Source of the DNA: Brienomyrus brachyistius
Taxonomy: Eukaryota; Chordata; Actinopteri; Osteoglossiformes; Mormyridae
Assembly: GCF_023856365.1 (NCBI RefSeq)
Contig: NW_026042409.1
Location: 112,001-176,000, forward strand
Direction of reading: 5' to 3'
Length of the DNA stretch: 64,000 nt
Below are positions 7,501-17,275 of the stretch, piece after piece. The notes under the pieces are model-generated. The model made no database searches. It saw only the letters and a list, made by a program, of their open reading frames with translations, and was not told where the DNA came from. Numbering within the stretch: the first letter of the stretch is position 1; each line of letters begins with the position of its first letter. The position numbers and the translations under genes are program-made.

Positions 7501-8968
7501 AAACGTACCCCACGCCTAAGAAGCCCTTTACGCTTTTAATGCCGTAAAAATGCTGATTGTGTAAAAAGAAATACACCGCCCGTCTACCGTCGCTAGGCGT
7601 GGGTGTCTGGTAAATTTGGAGATTGTTTGAATAAGGTTGTTGATAATACACCACTGCTTTGCAATCAATGATTTTCTCGAAATTGATAATGTCATTCAAA
7701 GCGACTGTGTGGTCGGGGCTGAATCCCGCTTTCTCCTGTAACTCCAGGCCGAGCTTTTCAGCCTCGGCAACAGTAAAGTTTTCGTGCAGCAGATGCGCCA
7801 AGTTTATGGCGAAACACGCGTTGGTGTTGTTATTAATGATAAACATGTGTCTGGCTTTTTTAGAAATTATTTCTGAAGCTAACATGGTCTGTAGTTTACG
7901 TTTGTTCCCGCCGCCGCCGCGTGGGATATTTATTACGTCTACGATTACTTCTAGGTTGGAATCGTTTAAAATCTCTTGATTAGACTGTACCAGGCGATCC
8001 AGCAGCTGCTGCAAGTCTGTCAGCTCCCCCACCCCATACCGTACAATTTGCGACAGCTCGTCGTTTAAAAAGTCAGCGCGCAGGGTGACCTGTATATAGG
8101 CTCCCCATACGGCGTAAGGAATCGCCTCATTCACAATATTTTGAAACCCCTCGATTACATTTTCATAGTACTCGCGGAAATTGCCTTCGTTTCTAGGTCG
8201 CGGGATATTTAGAATCCGCCTAATCTGTACGTTATTGAATCTGCGGCGATGAAGGACCCCGTCAGGCTGGGGATCCACGTCACCGACGGCACCGCCACCT
8301 TCCTGTTGAACATTTTCAAATTGTCCCAGCCCAAATTCATTTTCAATCTCCTCAGCATCGAGAAGAAATTCCACGTCTGACAAGGCCTCCCACAATTCAG
8401 AATCCGCGGGGGACCATGCGACCTCGTCGGTGGGGGGTAGCCCCGCTTCTGCTTCAGAACCCCTTTCATTTAACATGCTTGTTAATGTCTCTAAGGATGG
8501 GAGAAAACAGGGGTCCTGGGCCAGTGTTTCAGCAGACGCCGCTGGTGGCGAGTCGTGTTGAGCAGAGTAATCCGCATCATTTTCATTATTAGCATTGTTG
8601 ATAATGGCTATTTCATTTAATAAGGCTTCGGGTATAGCCGCTGGGGGTGTTGCTCCGTATGCGACCTCGTCGGTGGGGGGTAGCCCCGCTTCTGCTTCAG
8701 AACCCCTTTCATTTAACATGCTTGTTAATGTCTCTAAGGATGGGAGAAAACAGGGGTCCTGGGCCAGTGTTTCAGCAGACGCCGCTGGTGGCGAGTCGTG
8801 TTGAGCAGAGTAATCCGCATCATTTTCATTATTAGCATTGTTGATAATGGCTATTTCATTTAATAAGGCTTCGGGTATAGCCGCTGGGGGTGTTGCTCCG
8901 TCCATACCTGTTGATTCTCTCGCAGATTTTCTCTTGACCGGTCGGCGTAGTCTCTCTCTCTCGTACAT
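4586..8968 (-). CDS. Protein-primed family B DNA polymerase of a Maverick/Polinton
   Basis: A 1460-residue polymerase that would replicate the element from a protein primer. Exonuclease motifs: Exo I FFDFE (Asp about 639), Exo II in SHYGKAFDNYI (about 695) and Exo III YCKNDVEIL (about 820). Polymerase motifs: A, DFTSLYP (Asp about 1043); B, KLLLNSLWGK (Asn about 1228); C, YHDTDS (about 1322); then KCKG. A Cys/His-rich region (about 490-607, many CxxC pairs) precedes the exonuclease. Residues about 365-490 show Cys in NACFAINLAHLL and His in QHFYGI, a weak OTU-like signature. The N-terminus is basic (RRPVKRKSAR), then carries two identical 81-residue repeats. All catalytic motifs are intact. 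The start at 8968 is the first ATG; a later Met at residue 22 is possible. Confidence 0.95.
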   Translation of the reverse strand: MYERERLRRPVKRKSARESTGMDGATPPAAIPEALLNEIAIINNANNENDADYSAQHDSPPAASAETLAQDPCFLPSLETLTSMLNERGSEAEAGLPPTDEVAYGATPPAAIPEALLNEIAIINNANNENDADYSAQHDSPPAASAETLAQDPCFLPSLETLTSMLNERGSEAEAGLPPTDEVAWSPADSELWEALSDVEFLLDAEEIENEFGLGQFENVQQEGGGAVGDVDPQPDGVLHRRRFNNVQIRRILNIPRPRNEGNFREYYENVIEGFQNIVNEAIPYAVWGAYIQVTLRADFLNDELSQIVRYGVGELTDLQQLLDRLVQSNQEILNDSNLEVIVDVINIPRGGGGNKRKLQTMLASEIISKKARHMFIINNNTNACFAINLAHLLHENFTVAEAEKLGLELQEKAGFSPDHTVALNDIINFEKIIDCKAVVYYQQPYSNNLQIYQTPTPSDGRRAVYFFLHNQHFYGIKSVKGFLGVGYVCPSCFKGYDSPHSHQCEKFCSVCQTNCREGESTPAILCERCNFRCLNDTCFERHRTPRVCPVRGELATPCDKFRKCKACGLRYYQSPENPKPHSCKAVKCNICDAKLHTAVSDISTPHLCYLNPPEKPNIGERAERGEGRKKPPEYVFFDFETSQRSGTHIPVYVCAISDQNETMTAEGPNCALQFLRHFRAPCYRGVCFISHYGKAFDNYIILNAMVKEGVEPRVVSQGNKIILILDSVFEQRYIDSHSFLSMPLRKIPDAMGCSTQMRKGYFPHHFTDVENFNYLGPYPPPDQFGPDQMSGKERDKFYQWYDSVKHQTFNFHKEMIAYCKNDVEILREGCLRFLREFKTLTGCDPFSAATIASAALLVYRTNFLPRDTIAIPDVWDYRRQYKSYSSVSIQWLEFIGRARGIEIRHALRGGEVSVGRFHLDGYAEIEGEKWAFEFLGCQFHGCPTCNNEHDICPLTRESFGALYVKTREKLESLRQEFNMNVESIWEHEWAHAKTHDPQVQRFLSDFEPPEPLRPREALFGGRTSAIRLRYDVTGQERVRYVDFTSLYPYTLAKCEFPVGHPEIIHSNFKPLNEYFGLIKATVNTPRELFFPVLPSRLPNGKLVFTLCRTCAIENRQEGTCGHSDAERELTGVWVSAEVNLALERGYSVVKVHEVWHFPQTSGDLFRDYIKTFLKVKQQASGYPDDATDDVGRREYIKNYLEREGIELEPDQIVSNEGKRQVSKLLLNSLWGKLAQRSNMLQTCIVSDPGEFFNFFCSDLYEISSFAFVNDEVALIRWRFKSSYKVPPGKTNIFIACQTTAWGRLTLYKELERLGRRVLYHDTDSIVYISRPGEYDPTLGNYLGELTSELAPDEYIASWGALGPKSYCYRLNNGKTQMKCKGITLNYETCQKVNFDSMIGLIENYIGGCRNNPAIMTQYNKIERDMKSFRLFNRPLDKKVRVVYDKRRLLASGETLPFGY
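8416..8901. repeat. Perfect 243-bp in-frame tandem duplication inside the polymerase gene
   Basis: Bases 8416-8658 and 8659-8901 appear identical over 243 bp (81 codons), giving two copies of an acidic Ala/Asn/Glu-rich segment at about residues 23-184. Being a multiple of three it keeps the frame. Absence of visible differences implies a recent event or an assembly error. Confidence 0.92.
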
Positions 8969-9221
8969 AGAAAAAAAAGAGAGAATACCTATTATTAGAA
9001 TGTTATTTTTTAATTGAATAGCATTTTTATAACAGGAATAAAAGAAATAATATACTTACCGGGTAAGGTCTCGATGAAACTTGTGGTTCTTTGGCTGGTA
9101 CAAACTTTGGTAAGGCGTTGTGCCTCTAGGAGGAGGAAAAGGCCCCCCGCTCGACGTAATACAATTTAATTGTCTCTGTCACCCCATATCTGCACGGTCA
9201 TGTATGACAAACAAAACTATA
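8969..9221 (-). promoter_or_regulatory. Region upstream of the polymerase with a candidate 5' splice site
   Basis: On the minus strand a strong donor-like site, G|GTAAGTAT, lies with the intron starting at 9059, about 90 bp before the polymerase ATG. A polypyrimidine tract (TCTCTCTTTTTTTTCTAT) covers the ATG region. A short 5' UTR intron is possible, with the acceptor at an AG within or next to codon 3. No clear TATA box was picked out. No long ORF. Treat as tentative. Confidence 0.3.
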
Positions 9222-9495
9222 AACAGAATTTACTGGCGGGGAAATTGTCAGACTTGATGTATGACCAGGTGGTACGGCCTTGATGATGCTACTCGTGCCT
9301 GTGTAAGAAAATTATCTGTAATTTGGGACGTATGTGAAAACAAAACTTTAAACAGAATTTACTGGAGGGGAAAAGTGTCAGACTCGATGTATGGCCCGCG
9401 TGGCCGGGTAGGGGGGCGCCTCGATGGTCAGGTGGCACGGCCCTGCAGAATTTACTGGCGGACAAATTGACAGACTCGATGTATGTCTCGACTTA
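9222..9495. repeat. Three degenerate direct repeats with core CAGAATTTACTGG
   Basis: The core CAGAATTTACTGG occurs at 9224, 9353 and 9446. After each core, 15-20 bp on, comes CAGACTCGATGTATG or CAGACTTGATGTATG; the first two copies are also preceded by AACAAAACT. Spacings are 129 and 93 bp. Mavericks often carry tandem repeats in their termini, so this may be the right subterminal region, but the left end is outside the window and the terminal inverted repeat cannot be tested. Confidence 0.65.
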
Positions 9496-9887
9496 TGACC
9501 TTTACAAATTGGCGCCATACGCCGATGTGATACAAACGCTTGCGTGAGGAAAAAACACACGGTCAAAACTAGCGCCGAGCGTTTTTATTGGACGATAGAC
9601 CCTGCACCTCCTCCTCTCATTCTTTGCTCCAACTTTACCATTTTATCCCACAGTCTCTCACAGTTTCTCTCAGACTCGCGCAGCAGCACGCCTCTCAGCT
9701 CTCCCGCATCGCTCTCTCCGAGGATTATCCAAAGCCGTGCGGACCTTTCCGCGCTACCGCACCAGTATGTGAATAAGTCCTTTGCTGATTCTCCGAAGCC
9801 CGGGGACCTTACCACGCTACCGCACACCGTACGCTCGCGCTCCATCAGGTAACCCAGCCACGCTCACTCCCGCCCGCGCACCACAAA
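9496..9887. other. Spacer without recognised gene
   Basis: A C/T-rich + strand with short overlapping frames of no recognisable family. A loose duplication is visible: GGACCTTTCCGCGCTACCGC near 9,740 and GGACCTTACCACGCTACCGC near 9,805. Could be the outer end of the Maverick or flanking DNA. Confidence 0.4.
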
Positions 9888-10240
9888 ATAATAATAATAA
9901 TAACTTATTCAAATAACACACGCTCATAAGCACTCTCATCAATATCATTTTTAAAATAATACACACTCATAAGCACTCTCCTCAATATCATTTTAAAATA
10001 ATAAACATTTAAAATAAGCATTTAAAATAATAAAATAATTAAATCCAAATACCATTGCAGCACTAACACAACCAACCCAGGCCCCCTAAGCCACAATCAT
10101 TTAAAATAATAAATAAATAATTAAATACAAATACCATTGCAGCAGTTACACAACCAACCCCCCGGGGAAGAAGACAAAAAAAAATATTTAAATAAATAAT
10201 TAAATCCATATGCTATTGCGTCAGTTACACAACCAAGCTC
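9888..10240. repeat. AT-rich low-complexity and degenerate tandem repeats
   Basis: An (AAT)n tract is followed by two copies of a roughly 48-bp unit (CTCATAAGCACTCTC core, about 9,925 and 9,968). Three copies of a unit ending ACCATTGCAGCA/GTTACACAACCAA follow between about 10,040 and 10,240. No coding signal. Confidence 0.7.
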
Positions 10241-10372
10241 AACCCACTACAACATAAGCTCCGCCCACTGAACTTTTGAACGTGACCTTTGACCCGACCT
10301 GTCATTTTGACAAAAGCGGTATTCCATCTCTCTCTAATTTCCTTTATTTTCAAATCCAAACCTTGACAGGTA

Positions 10373-11360
10373 TGCTGCTGTTCCAAATCATGGGTGCATG
10401 TTACAAGTGCGGAACATATTTTAACTTAGTACTAACTTAGCATCATATTTGATCTGATTCGACTGAATATCCCAGGTTTCCATCTCTCATGCATCTGGTG
10501 TGACGTGTTTTCAGACTCTCAGGCTGGCGCCTGAGAAACGTCTCACTCCGGCCAGCTGACCAAAGTTGGTAACCTTGGTATTGTGTGTAGGAGATTCGGT
10601 ATAACTATAATTTCGTTCTCCATTTGCATGCCCGAAGTGTCTTTAAGTGTTATGTAGTTTTGCCTGAAACGCAAAAATAAAACAAAGCAATTAAAGCCGA
10701 TCAGTGGCTCAAATTGTGCTGTAGCGATTGAAGAACTTTTGTCGGAAGTTGGATTCGAACTTGGGATGCCTTACTTGGGAGAACAGAATACCAGAATAGA
10801 GTAGGTTAAGTCCAGCCTTGGCTTCCAAGCTGACGTTTTTCTACATATGTGCTTGTGTATCATGGACAGTAAGAGGGGGCAGGCAAGGAGAGAATTTCTC
10901 TCTTTGGGGATCAATAGAGTGTTGTTATTATAACGTCTAAAAAGTATGATGGTCTGTCGATAAATCAATAACAATATCAATGAAGTCAATGTTTATCTAA
11001 AGGAATCAGAATTCAGGAAAAGCCAGGGGCCGGACCGAGTGTAGGGGGCGTGGCCAGAGACAGCCTGCTGACTGTTCCAAATCATGGGTGCATGTTACAA
11101 GTCCGGAACATATTTTAACTTAGTACTAACTTAGCATCATATTTGATCTGATTCGACTGAATATCCCAGGTTTCCATCTCTCATGCATCTGGTGTGACGT
11201 GTTTTCAGACTCTCAGGCTGGCGCAAAGAAATCTTACGGGAATTGAACGTCTCACTCCGGTCAGCTGACCAAAGTTGGTAACCTTGGTATTGTGTGTAGG
11301 AGATTCGGTATAACTATAATTTCGTTCTCCATTTACATGCCCGTAGTGTCTTTAACCGGC
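10373..11360. repeat. Two direct repeats of about 280 bp (10,373-10,650 and 11,079-11,360)
   Basis: Both begin TGTTCCAAATCATGGGTGCA and run to ...GCCCGAAGTGTCTTTAA or GCCCGTAGTGTCTTTAA. The second carries extra bases AAAGAAATCTTACGGGAATT. Between them is about 430 bp containing GATTCGAACTTGGGATGCC (B-box-like) and no ORF of a known family. Copies of the pair lie at 50,838-51,115 and 51,544-51,825; a single copy is at 48,880-49,165. Confidence 0.8.
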
Positions 11361-11914
11361 TGCACAAACTGGATCCGCCTCCATTACGACACAACTTTGC
11401 CCTTATTGGCTTAAGAATTTAGTCACATACATGACGTATATCTGCTATTTCTCCCGAGAAGCAGGTAAAGCAGTGGTAACTGCTTTGTAGTTAATTTACC
11501 TGGTAAAATTAAGTTTAAATAAATGATATAAATACTGTAATAGTACTCGTGAGCTTTGTTTATTTGTTATTAGTTATTGTAATGTTGCGCTGCTTTATTT
11601 GTTTAATCGTCTAGTCTGTGGAGACATTCAAGTTAATCAAATAAGAATTGCACTGTACACTGTACATGACCATAAAAACTTTGTATCCTTGAAATAAATG
11701 TTTTTGATCTTTTCCTTGGCAGTTATCTTTTTACACAGGGCCTCTATGTACACGATAGTTTTTTTTTTCACGACTAACAGTATGGATCAGGAGTTGGTTA
11801 TTGTAAAAGAAGTAATGTGCATGCAGGTGATATTTGTATAGATTTATCCACACCCTTGTAGCAGTGCTGCCATTGCAGTCAGATCTCGCAAACTAGGAGT
11901 ATTAGTTGTCTTTA
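11361..11914. other. Non-coding spacer with one hairpin
   Basis: No gene recognised. At 11,462-11,502 nested inverted repeats are visible: outer CAGGTAAA/TTTACCTG and inner AAAGCAGT/ACTGCTTT with a 4-base loop. The same hairpin recurs at 51,927-51,967. Confidence 0.5.
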
Positions 11915-12585
11915 TTTCTCTTTATTTCTTGACGCCAACCCTCTCCATTAATCCGGGCTTGGGACTGGCACCTACCTGAGCTGGCTTGCTCCCTTAAGTG
12001 GCTGGGTTAGGCTAAACTATATATATATATTTACCAAGACTACAATAAAACATCTCGAAATGTGTAGTCTAGCAAAACGCAGTTTAAAGAAGGTAGCCTA
12101 CCTGGCGAAATTGCAAACAAATTAAGGGCGTTAGGCAGCCTTTAGATCCTACCCATCATGCACTGCAGTTTTTTGCTAATTCCTCAAATGGAAAACTGTC
12201 CATCCATCCATCCATCCATTTTCCAAACCGCTTATCCTACTGGATCGCGGGGGGTCTGGAGCCTATCCCGGAAGCAATGGGCACGAGACAGGGAACAACT
12301 CAGGATGGCGGGCCAGCCCATCGCAGGGCACACTCACACACTATTCACTCACGCATACACTCCTATGGGCAATTTAGCAACTCCAATTAGCCTCAGCATG
12401 TTTTTGGACTGTGGGGGAAACCAGAGTACCCGGAGGAAACCCCACGATGACATGGGTAGAACATGCAAACTCCACACACATGTGACCCAGGTGGAGACTC
12501 GAACCCGGGCCCTAGAGGTGTGAGGCAACAGTGCTAACCACTGCACCACCATGCTGCCCCCTAAATGGAAAACCATTAAATACAA
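11915..12585. repeat. Dispersed repeat, inverted relative to 21,733-22,172, interrupted by a SINE
   Basis: Read in reverse, blocks such as TTGACGCCAACCCTC, AGTTTAAAGAAGGTAGCCTA and CATCATGCACTGCAG match 21,733-22,172. The family is unknown to me. It is moderately diverged between the two places and has no ORF. Confidence 0.75.
12197..12562 (-). mobile_element. tRNA-derived SINE with 11-bp target-site duplication
   Basis: Read on the minus strand, the head GGGGGCAGCATGGTGGTGCA contains an A-box-like TGGTGCAGTGG and a B box GGGTTCGAGTC, followed by the fish-typical body and an (ATGG)n 3' tail (seen as CCAT repeats at 12,200). The flanks carry AAATGGAAAAC at 12,186-12,196 and 12,563-12,573, a clean target-site duplication. 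Frames called across it are chance. Confidence 0.88.
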
Positions 12586-13360
12586 AAGGAAAACAAAAGT
12601 GCTGTAAGACTGTATACTTATGTGTATGTTAGTAAAGGCTGTAGCTGACACAACGGACCCCACTAATTAGAAAGGGGTAATTGTACACATGTGGCATCCA
12701 GTATGTTCTTCTATAACAGTTTTTAAAAAAAAAAAAAAACTCACATTACACAAATTGGCACTATCAAAACGAGGATTATGGGGAAAATGGGGACTGTGAT
12801 GGAGATTACATACACGTAGGCATGGTATTTAGTTTTTTTTAATCTGGTCACCTTCCAGAGTAATTGTAAACTAAAACCATCTTCACCCTATTTGATTCTT
12901 TATAAATGGACAATCAGTCGTGCAGTAAATGGGGGTATAGAGAGACACAGAGCTTGTCTAACAAGAAACCCTGGGAAGCTAACATTAATAGGGTGGGTAT
13001 GGATAGCAAAACCATTGATACAGATTACAGATTTATATCTCACCTGAACCCTGGCGGGCTCCGTGCCAATAGGGGTTGGGATTAGGGTTAGTTAACTTAA
13101 GTAGTAATATTGATGTGTATATTCTCCTATTCTCCAGTCAGTGAATCGTGAAACGTAATGTTAATATGTTTCTATACCTATATGTTCTGCTTAAAAACCC
13201 ATAAAGGCAAGCACAGTGTTTAGACATTCTGTTACTTAGACTAGTAAACACTAAGATCCTTCAGCTTTCAATTAACCTGACACAACAGTCTAACAACAAA
13301 TGTGTGCCATGTCATTTGTCATCTTTACATCTTGTATCCTTTATATGGTAATTGGATTTT
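12586..13360. other. Non-coding spacer
   Basis: A poly(A) run near 12,725 and short A/T-rich segments; nothing recognised. A single GGGATTAGGGTTAG near 13,078 is not a telomere array. Confidence 0.4.
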
Positions 13361-13365
13361 CAAGG

Positions 13366-13440
13366 TGGAATTGCAGGTCGATCATTTTAAGGATCTAGAT
13401 GTAAACCTCCCTGGTGTTGCTTTAATATTTTTTTTGCACA
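13366..13440 (+). repeat. Short block shared with the LTR-like segment
   Basis: TTTTCAAGGTGGAATT through CCTCCCTGGTGTTGCTTTAA also occurs at 29,448-29,520 and 55,152-55,225, inside the LTR-like segment, with several substitutions. It suggests an LTR fragment lies upstream of the broken integrase. Confidence 0.55.
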
Positions 13441-13581
13441 ATTTGCTTCACACACTTCCTCCAGCAGAGAAGCTTACAATACTACACCCCACCAAATGAC
13501 TGGATGATGCCTTTTTATTTAAGGTCTGGCTGTGAGCCTCGATTACCGATACACTATCTTCAGGCTCCTGCCGGGATCAGT

Positions 13582-14046
13582 CAGTATGGTGGACCTTTGG
13601 AGGAATGGGTACAAAACCATCAGGAAAGTTTGCAGGTGCTTCAAGAGTATGTGAAGGCTTAGTTGGAGGAACAAGCCACACCACGAAATCGGAAACACAA
13701 TGAGTTGGTTAATGATTAGGGGTTTGATGAAGGTCAGCTGGTGTGTTTGCGGAACCATGTTCGAGGTAAAATACAGGATCATTGGGATGCCTGTTTGTAT
13801 ATGGTAGTTCGGTGTCCCCAAGATCAGGGTGCAGTTTACTCTGCAACTCCAATGGAGGGGGACGGGGTTGTCCGTCAAGTTCACCGAACAGAGTTGCGTC
13901 CAGTACCACAGGGGGTTGTTATGTCAGGGGAAGATGTTCTGGTAATGTCTCCTGAGTCTGGGTTGCCCACAGGGGCAACAGAAATGGAATCGGATGAGGA
14001 CTCTGTGATTTTACGGGGACAGGGCTGGTGGGAGGGGTCGCAATAG
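13582..14046 (+). pseudogene. Broken C-terminal end of a Ty3/gypsy-like integrase
   Basis: One frame runs through with two internal stops (TAG at 13,660 and 13,717). It shows the typical end of chromoviral/Ty3-like integrases: EEWVQNHQESLQVLQEYV, a GQLVCLRNHVRG step, WDACLYMVV, then VYSATPMEGDGVVRQVHR and LRPVP. A Ser/Glu/Gly tail follows to the stop at 14,044. Catalytic and zinc-binding parts are absent. The polypurine-like GGGGGATGGAT follows about 220 bp downstream. Family assignment is by pattern; it could be another LTR class. Confidence 0.6.
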
Positions 14047-14270
14047 AGCATCCACAAGTAGGCCTCGTATAATGGAGGAGGTTATGTCCCCCCCGAGGTG
14101 TAGAGACCAGTTAAACGTTCGGTGAGGTCCACCACTGGTCATCATACCAACCCTTATAAGTTACCACGGTCAGTGAATGATCGTTCGGTTGGGGAGGAAG
14201 ACCAGTGGTTTGGGGATAGAATTCTTAGCTGTGATCGTTGGGTCATCAATTTCATTTTGGGGGATGGATT

Positions 14271-14650
14271 AAAAATAAAGCAGTCCTCCGTAAAGGAGGG
14301 ATGGTGGATGGAATATATATATAAAATAATTGTCACACAACCGGGGTGACATGCCTTGCCTGCTCACCCAATTTTAGTGCACCTTAGTTATTCATAATGA
14401 CCATCTAGTCTCGATACACCCATAAATATATATGTATATATATATAGTTTTTTTATTAGCAATAGAAAAGAAAAATAACGCAGTTCTCCGTAAAGGAGGG
14501 ATGGTGGATGGAATATATATATATATATATATATACATTTATATAAAATAATTGTCACACAACCTGGGTGACATGCCTTGCCTGCTCACCCAATTTTAGT
14601 GCACTTTAGTTATCCATAATGACCATCTAGTCTCGATACACCCATGAATA

Positions 14651-14697
<47 letters not shown>

Positions 14698-14884
14698 TTT
14701 CTGTTTTTTTTTTGCAATAGACAATAAAAATAACGCAGTTCTCCGTAAAGGAGGGATGGTGGATGGAATATGTATATGCATATATATAAAATAATTGTCA
14801 CACAACCTGGGTGACATGCCTTGCCTGCTCACCCAATTTTAGTGCACCTCAGTTATCCATACTGACCATCTAGTCTCGACACAC

Positions 14885-14927
<43 letters not shown>

Positions 14928-15869
14928 GATATTTTTTCTTTTTCTTGTGTTTTTTTTTCGCAATGGATATTAAAAATAAAGCAGTCCTCCGTAAAGGAGG
15001 GGTGGTGGAGGGAATATATATATACATTTATATAAAATAATTGTCACACAACTGGGGTGACATGCCTTGCCTGCTCACCCAATTTTAGTGCACCTTAGTT
15101 ATCCATAATGACCAACTAGTCTCGATACACCCATAAATATATATATATATATGTACATATATATAGTTTTTTTATTAGCAATAGAAAAGAAAAATAACGC
15201 AGTTCTCCGTAAAGGAGGGATGGTGGATGGAATATATACATATATATATATAAAATAATTGTCACACAACCTGGGTGACATGCCTTGCCTGCTCACCCAA
15301 TTTTAGTGCAACTTAGTTATCCATAATGACCAACTAGTCTCGATACACCCATAAATATATATGTATATATATAGTTTTTTTTTTTTCGCAATGGACAATA
15401 AAAATAACGCAGTTCTCCGTAAAGGAGGGATGGTGGATGGAATATATATATAAAATAATTGTCACACAACCGGGGTGACATGCCTTGCCTGCTCACCCAA
15501 TTTTAGTGCACCTTAGTTATTCATAATGACCATCTAGTCTCGATACACCCATAAATATATATGTATATATATGTATTGTTTTTTTTTTTTTTTTTTTTTG
15601 CAATAGACAATAAAAATAGCGCAGTTCTCCATAAAGGAGGGATGGTGGATGGAATATATATATACATATATATAAAATAATTGTCACACAACCTGGGTGA
15701 CATGCCTTGCCTGCTCACCCAATTTTAGTGCAACTTAGTTATCCATAATGACCAACTAGTCTCGATACACCCATATATATATATATATATATGTACATAT
15801 ATATAGTTTTTTTATTAGCAATAGAAAAGAAAAATAACACAGTTCTCCGTAAAGGAGGGATGGTGGATG

Positions 15870-15927
<58 letters not shown>

Positions 15928-16033
15928 TTATATAAAATAATTGTCACACAACCTGGGTGACATGCCTTGCCTGCTCACCCAATTTTAGTGCACTTTAGTT
16001 ATCCATACTGACCATCTAGTCTCGACACACCCA

Positions 16034-16069
<36 letters not shown>

Positions 16070-16353
16070 GATATTTTTTCTTTTTCTTGTGTTTTTTTTT
16101 CGCAATGGATATTAAAAATAAAGCAGTCCTCCGTAAAGGAGGGATGGTGGATGGAATATATATATAAAATAATTGTCACACAACCGGGGTGACATGCCTT
16201 GCCTGCTCACCCAATTTTAGTGCACCTTAGTTATTCATAATGACCATCTAGTCTCGATACACCCATAAATATATATGTATATATATATAGTTTTTTTATT
16301 AGCAATAAAAAAGAAAAATAACGCAGTTCTCCGTAAAGGAGGGATGGTGGATG

Positions 16354-16407
<54 letters not shown>

Positions 16408-16519
16408 TTATATAAAATAATTGTCACACAACCTGGGTGACATGCCTTGCCTGCTCACCCAATTTTAGTGCACTTTAGTTATCCAGAATGACCATCTAGT
16501 CTCGATACACCCATGAATA

Positions 16520-16580
<61 letters not shown>

Positions 16581-16767
16581 TTTCTGTTTTTTTTTTGCAA
16601 TAGACAATAAAAATAACGCAGTTCTCCATAAAGGAGGGATGGTGGATGGAATATGTATATGCATATATATAAAATAATTGTCACACAACCTGGGTGACAT
16701 GCCTTGCCTGCTCACCCAATTTTAGTGCACCTTAGTTATCCATACTGACCATCTAGTCTCGATACAC

Positions 16768-16815
<48 letters not shown>

Positions 16816-17275
16816 ATATATGTACATATATATAGTTTTTTTATTAGCAATAGAAAAGAAAAATAACGCAGTTCTCCGTAAAGGAGGGATGGTGGATGGA
16901 ATATATATATATATATATATACATTTATATAAAATAATTGTCACACAACCTGGGTGACATGCCTTGCCTGCTCACCCAGTTTTAGTGCACCTTAGTTATC
17001 CATAATGACCATCTAGTCTCGATACACCCATAAATATATATGTATATATATATATATATATATATAGTTTTTTTATTTTTTTCGTAATGGACAATAAAAA
17101 TAACGCAGTTCTCCGTAAAGGAGGGATGGTGGATGGAATATATATATACATATATACATTTATATAAAATAATTGTCACACAACCTGGGTGACATGCCTT
17201 GCCTGCTCACCCAGTTTTAGTGCACCTTAGTTATCCATACTGACCATCTAGTCTCGATACACCCATAAATATATA
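14271..17275. repeat. Satellite array 1: about 13 monomers of about 230 bp
   Basis: Each monomer holds TCACACAACCTGGGTGACAT, GCCTTGCCTGCTCACCCA, TTAGTGCACCTTAGTTATCC, AGTCTCGATACACCCAT, a variable (TA)n run, a T-run, and CTCCGTAAAGGAGGGATGG, then a second (TA)n. The CCTCCGTAAAGGAGG part can pair with itself. T-run variants define monomer types. Many Met-Ser/Ile-Tyr repeat frames called here are (TA)n artefacts. Confidence 0.95.

Noticed and set aside
12158..12663. 121- and 104-codon frames across the SINE
   Set aside because: Both are chance frames in a SINE with clear A and B boxes and target duplication.
13078..13095. GGGATTAGGGTTAG as an interstitial telomere
   Set aside because: Only about two units are present, with no array.
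14596..17179. Many minus-strand frames starting MSRQGMSPRLCDNYF or MTIILY with Ile-Tyr repeats
   Set aside because: They are translations of the satellite monomer and its (TA)n run, recur in every monomer and have no constrained protein content.
14271..17275. Satellite monomers as a CRISPR-like array
   Set aside because: Units of about 230 bp with TA runs in an animal genome; no short repeat plus unique spacer pattern and no associated genes.
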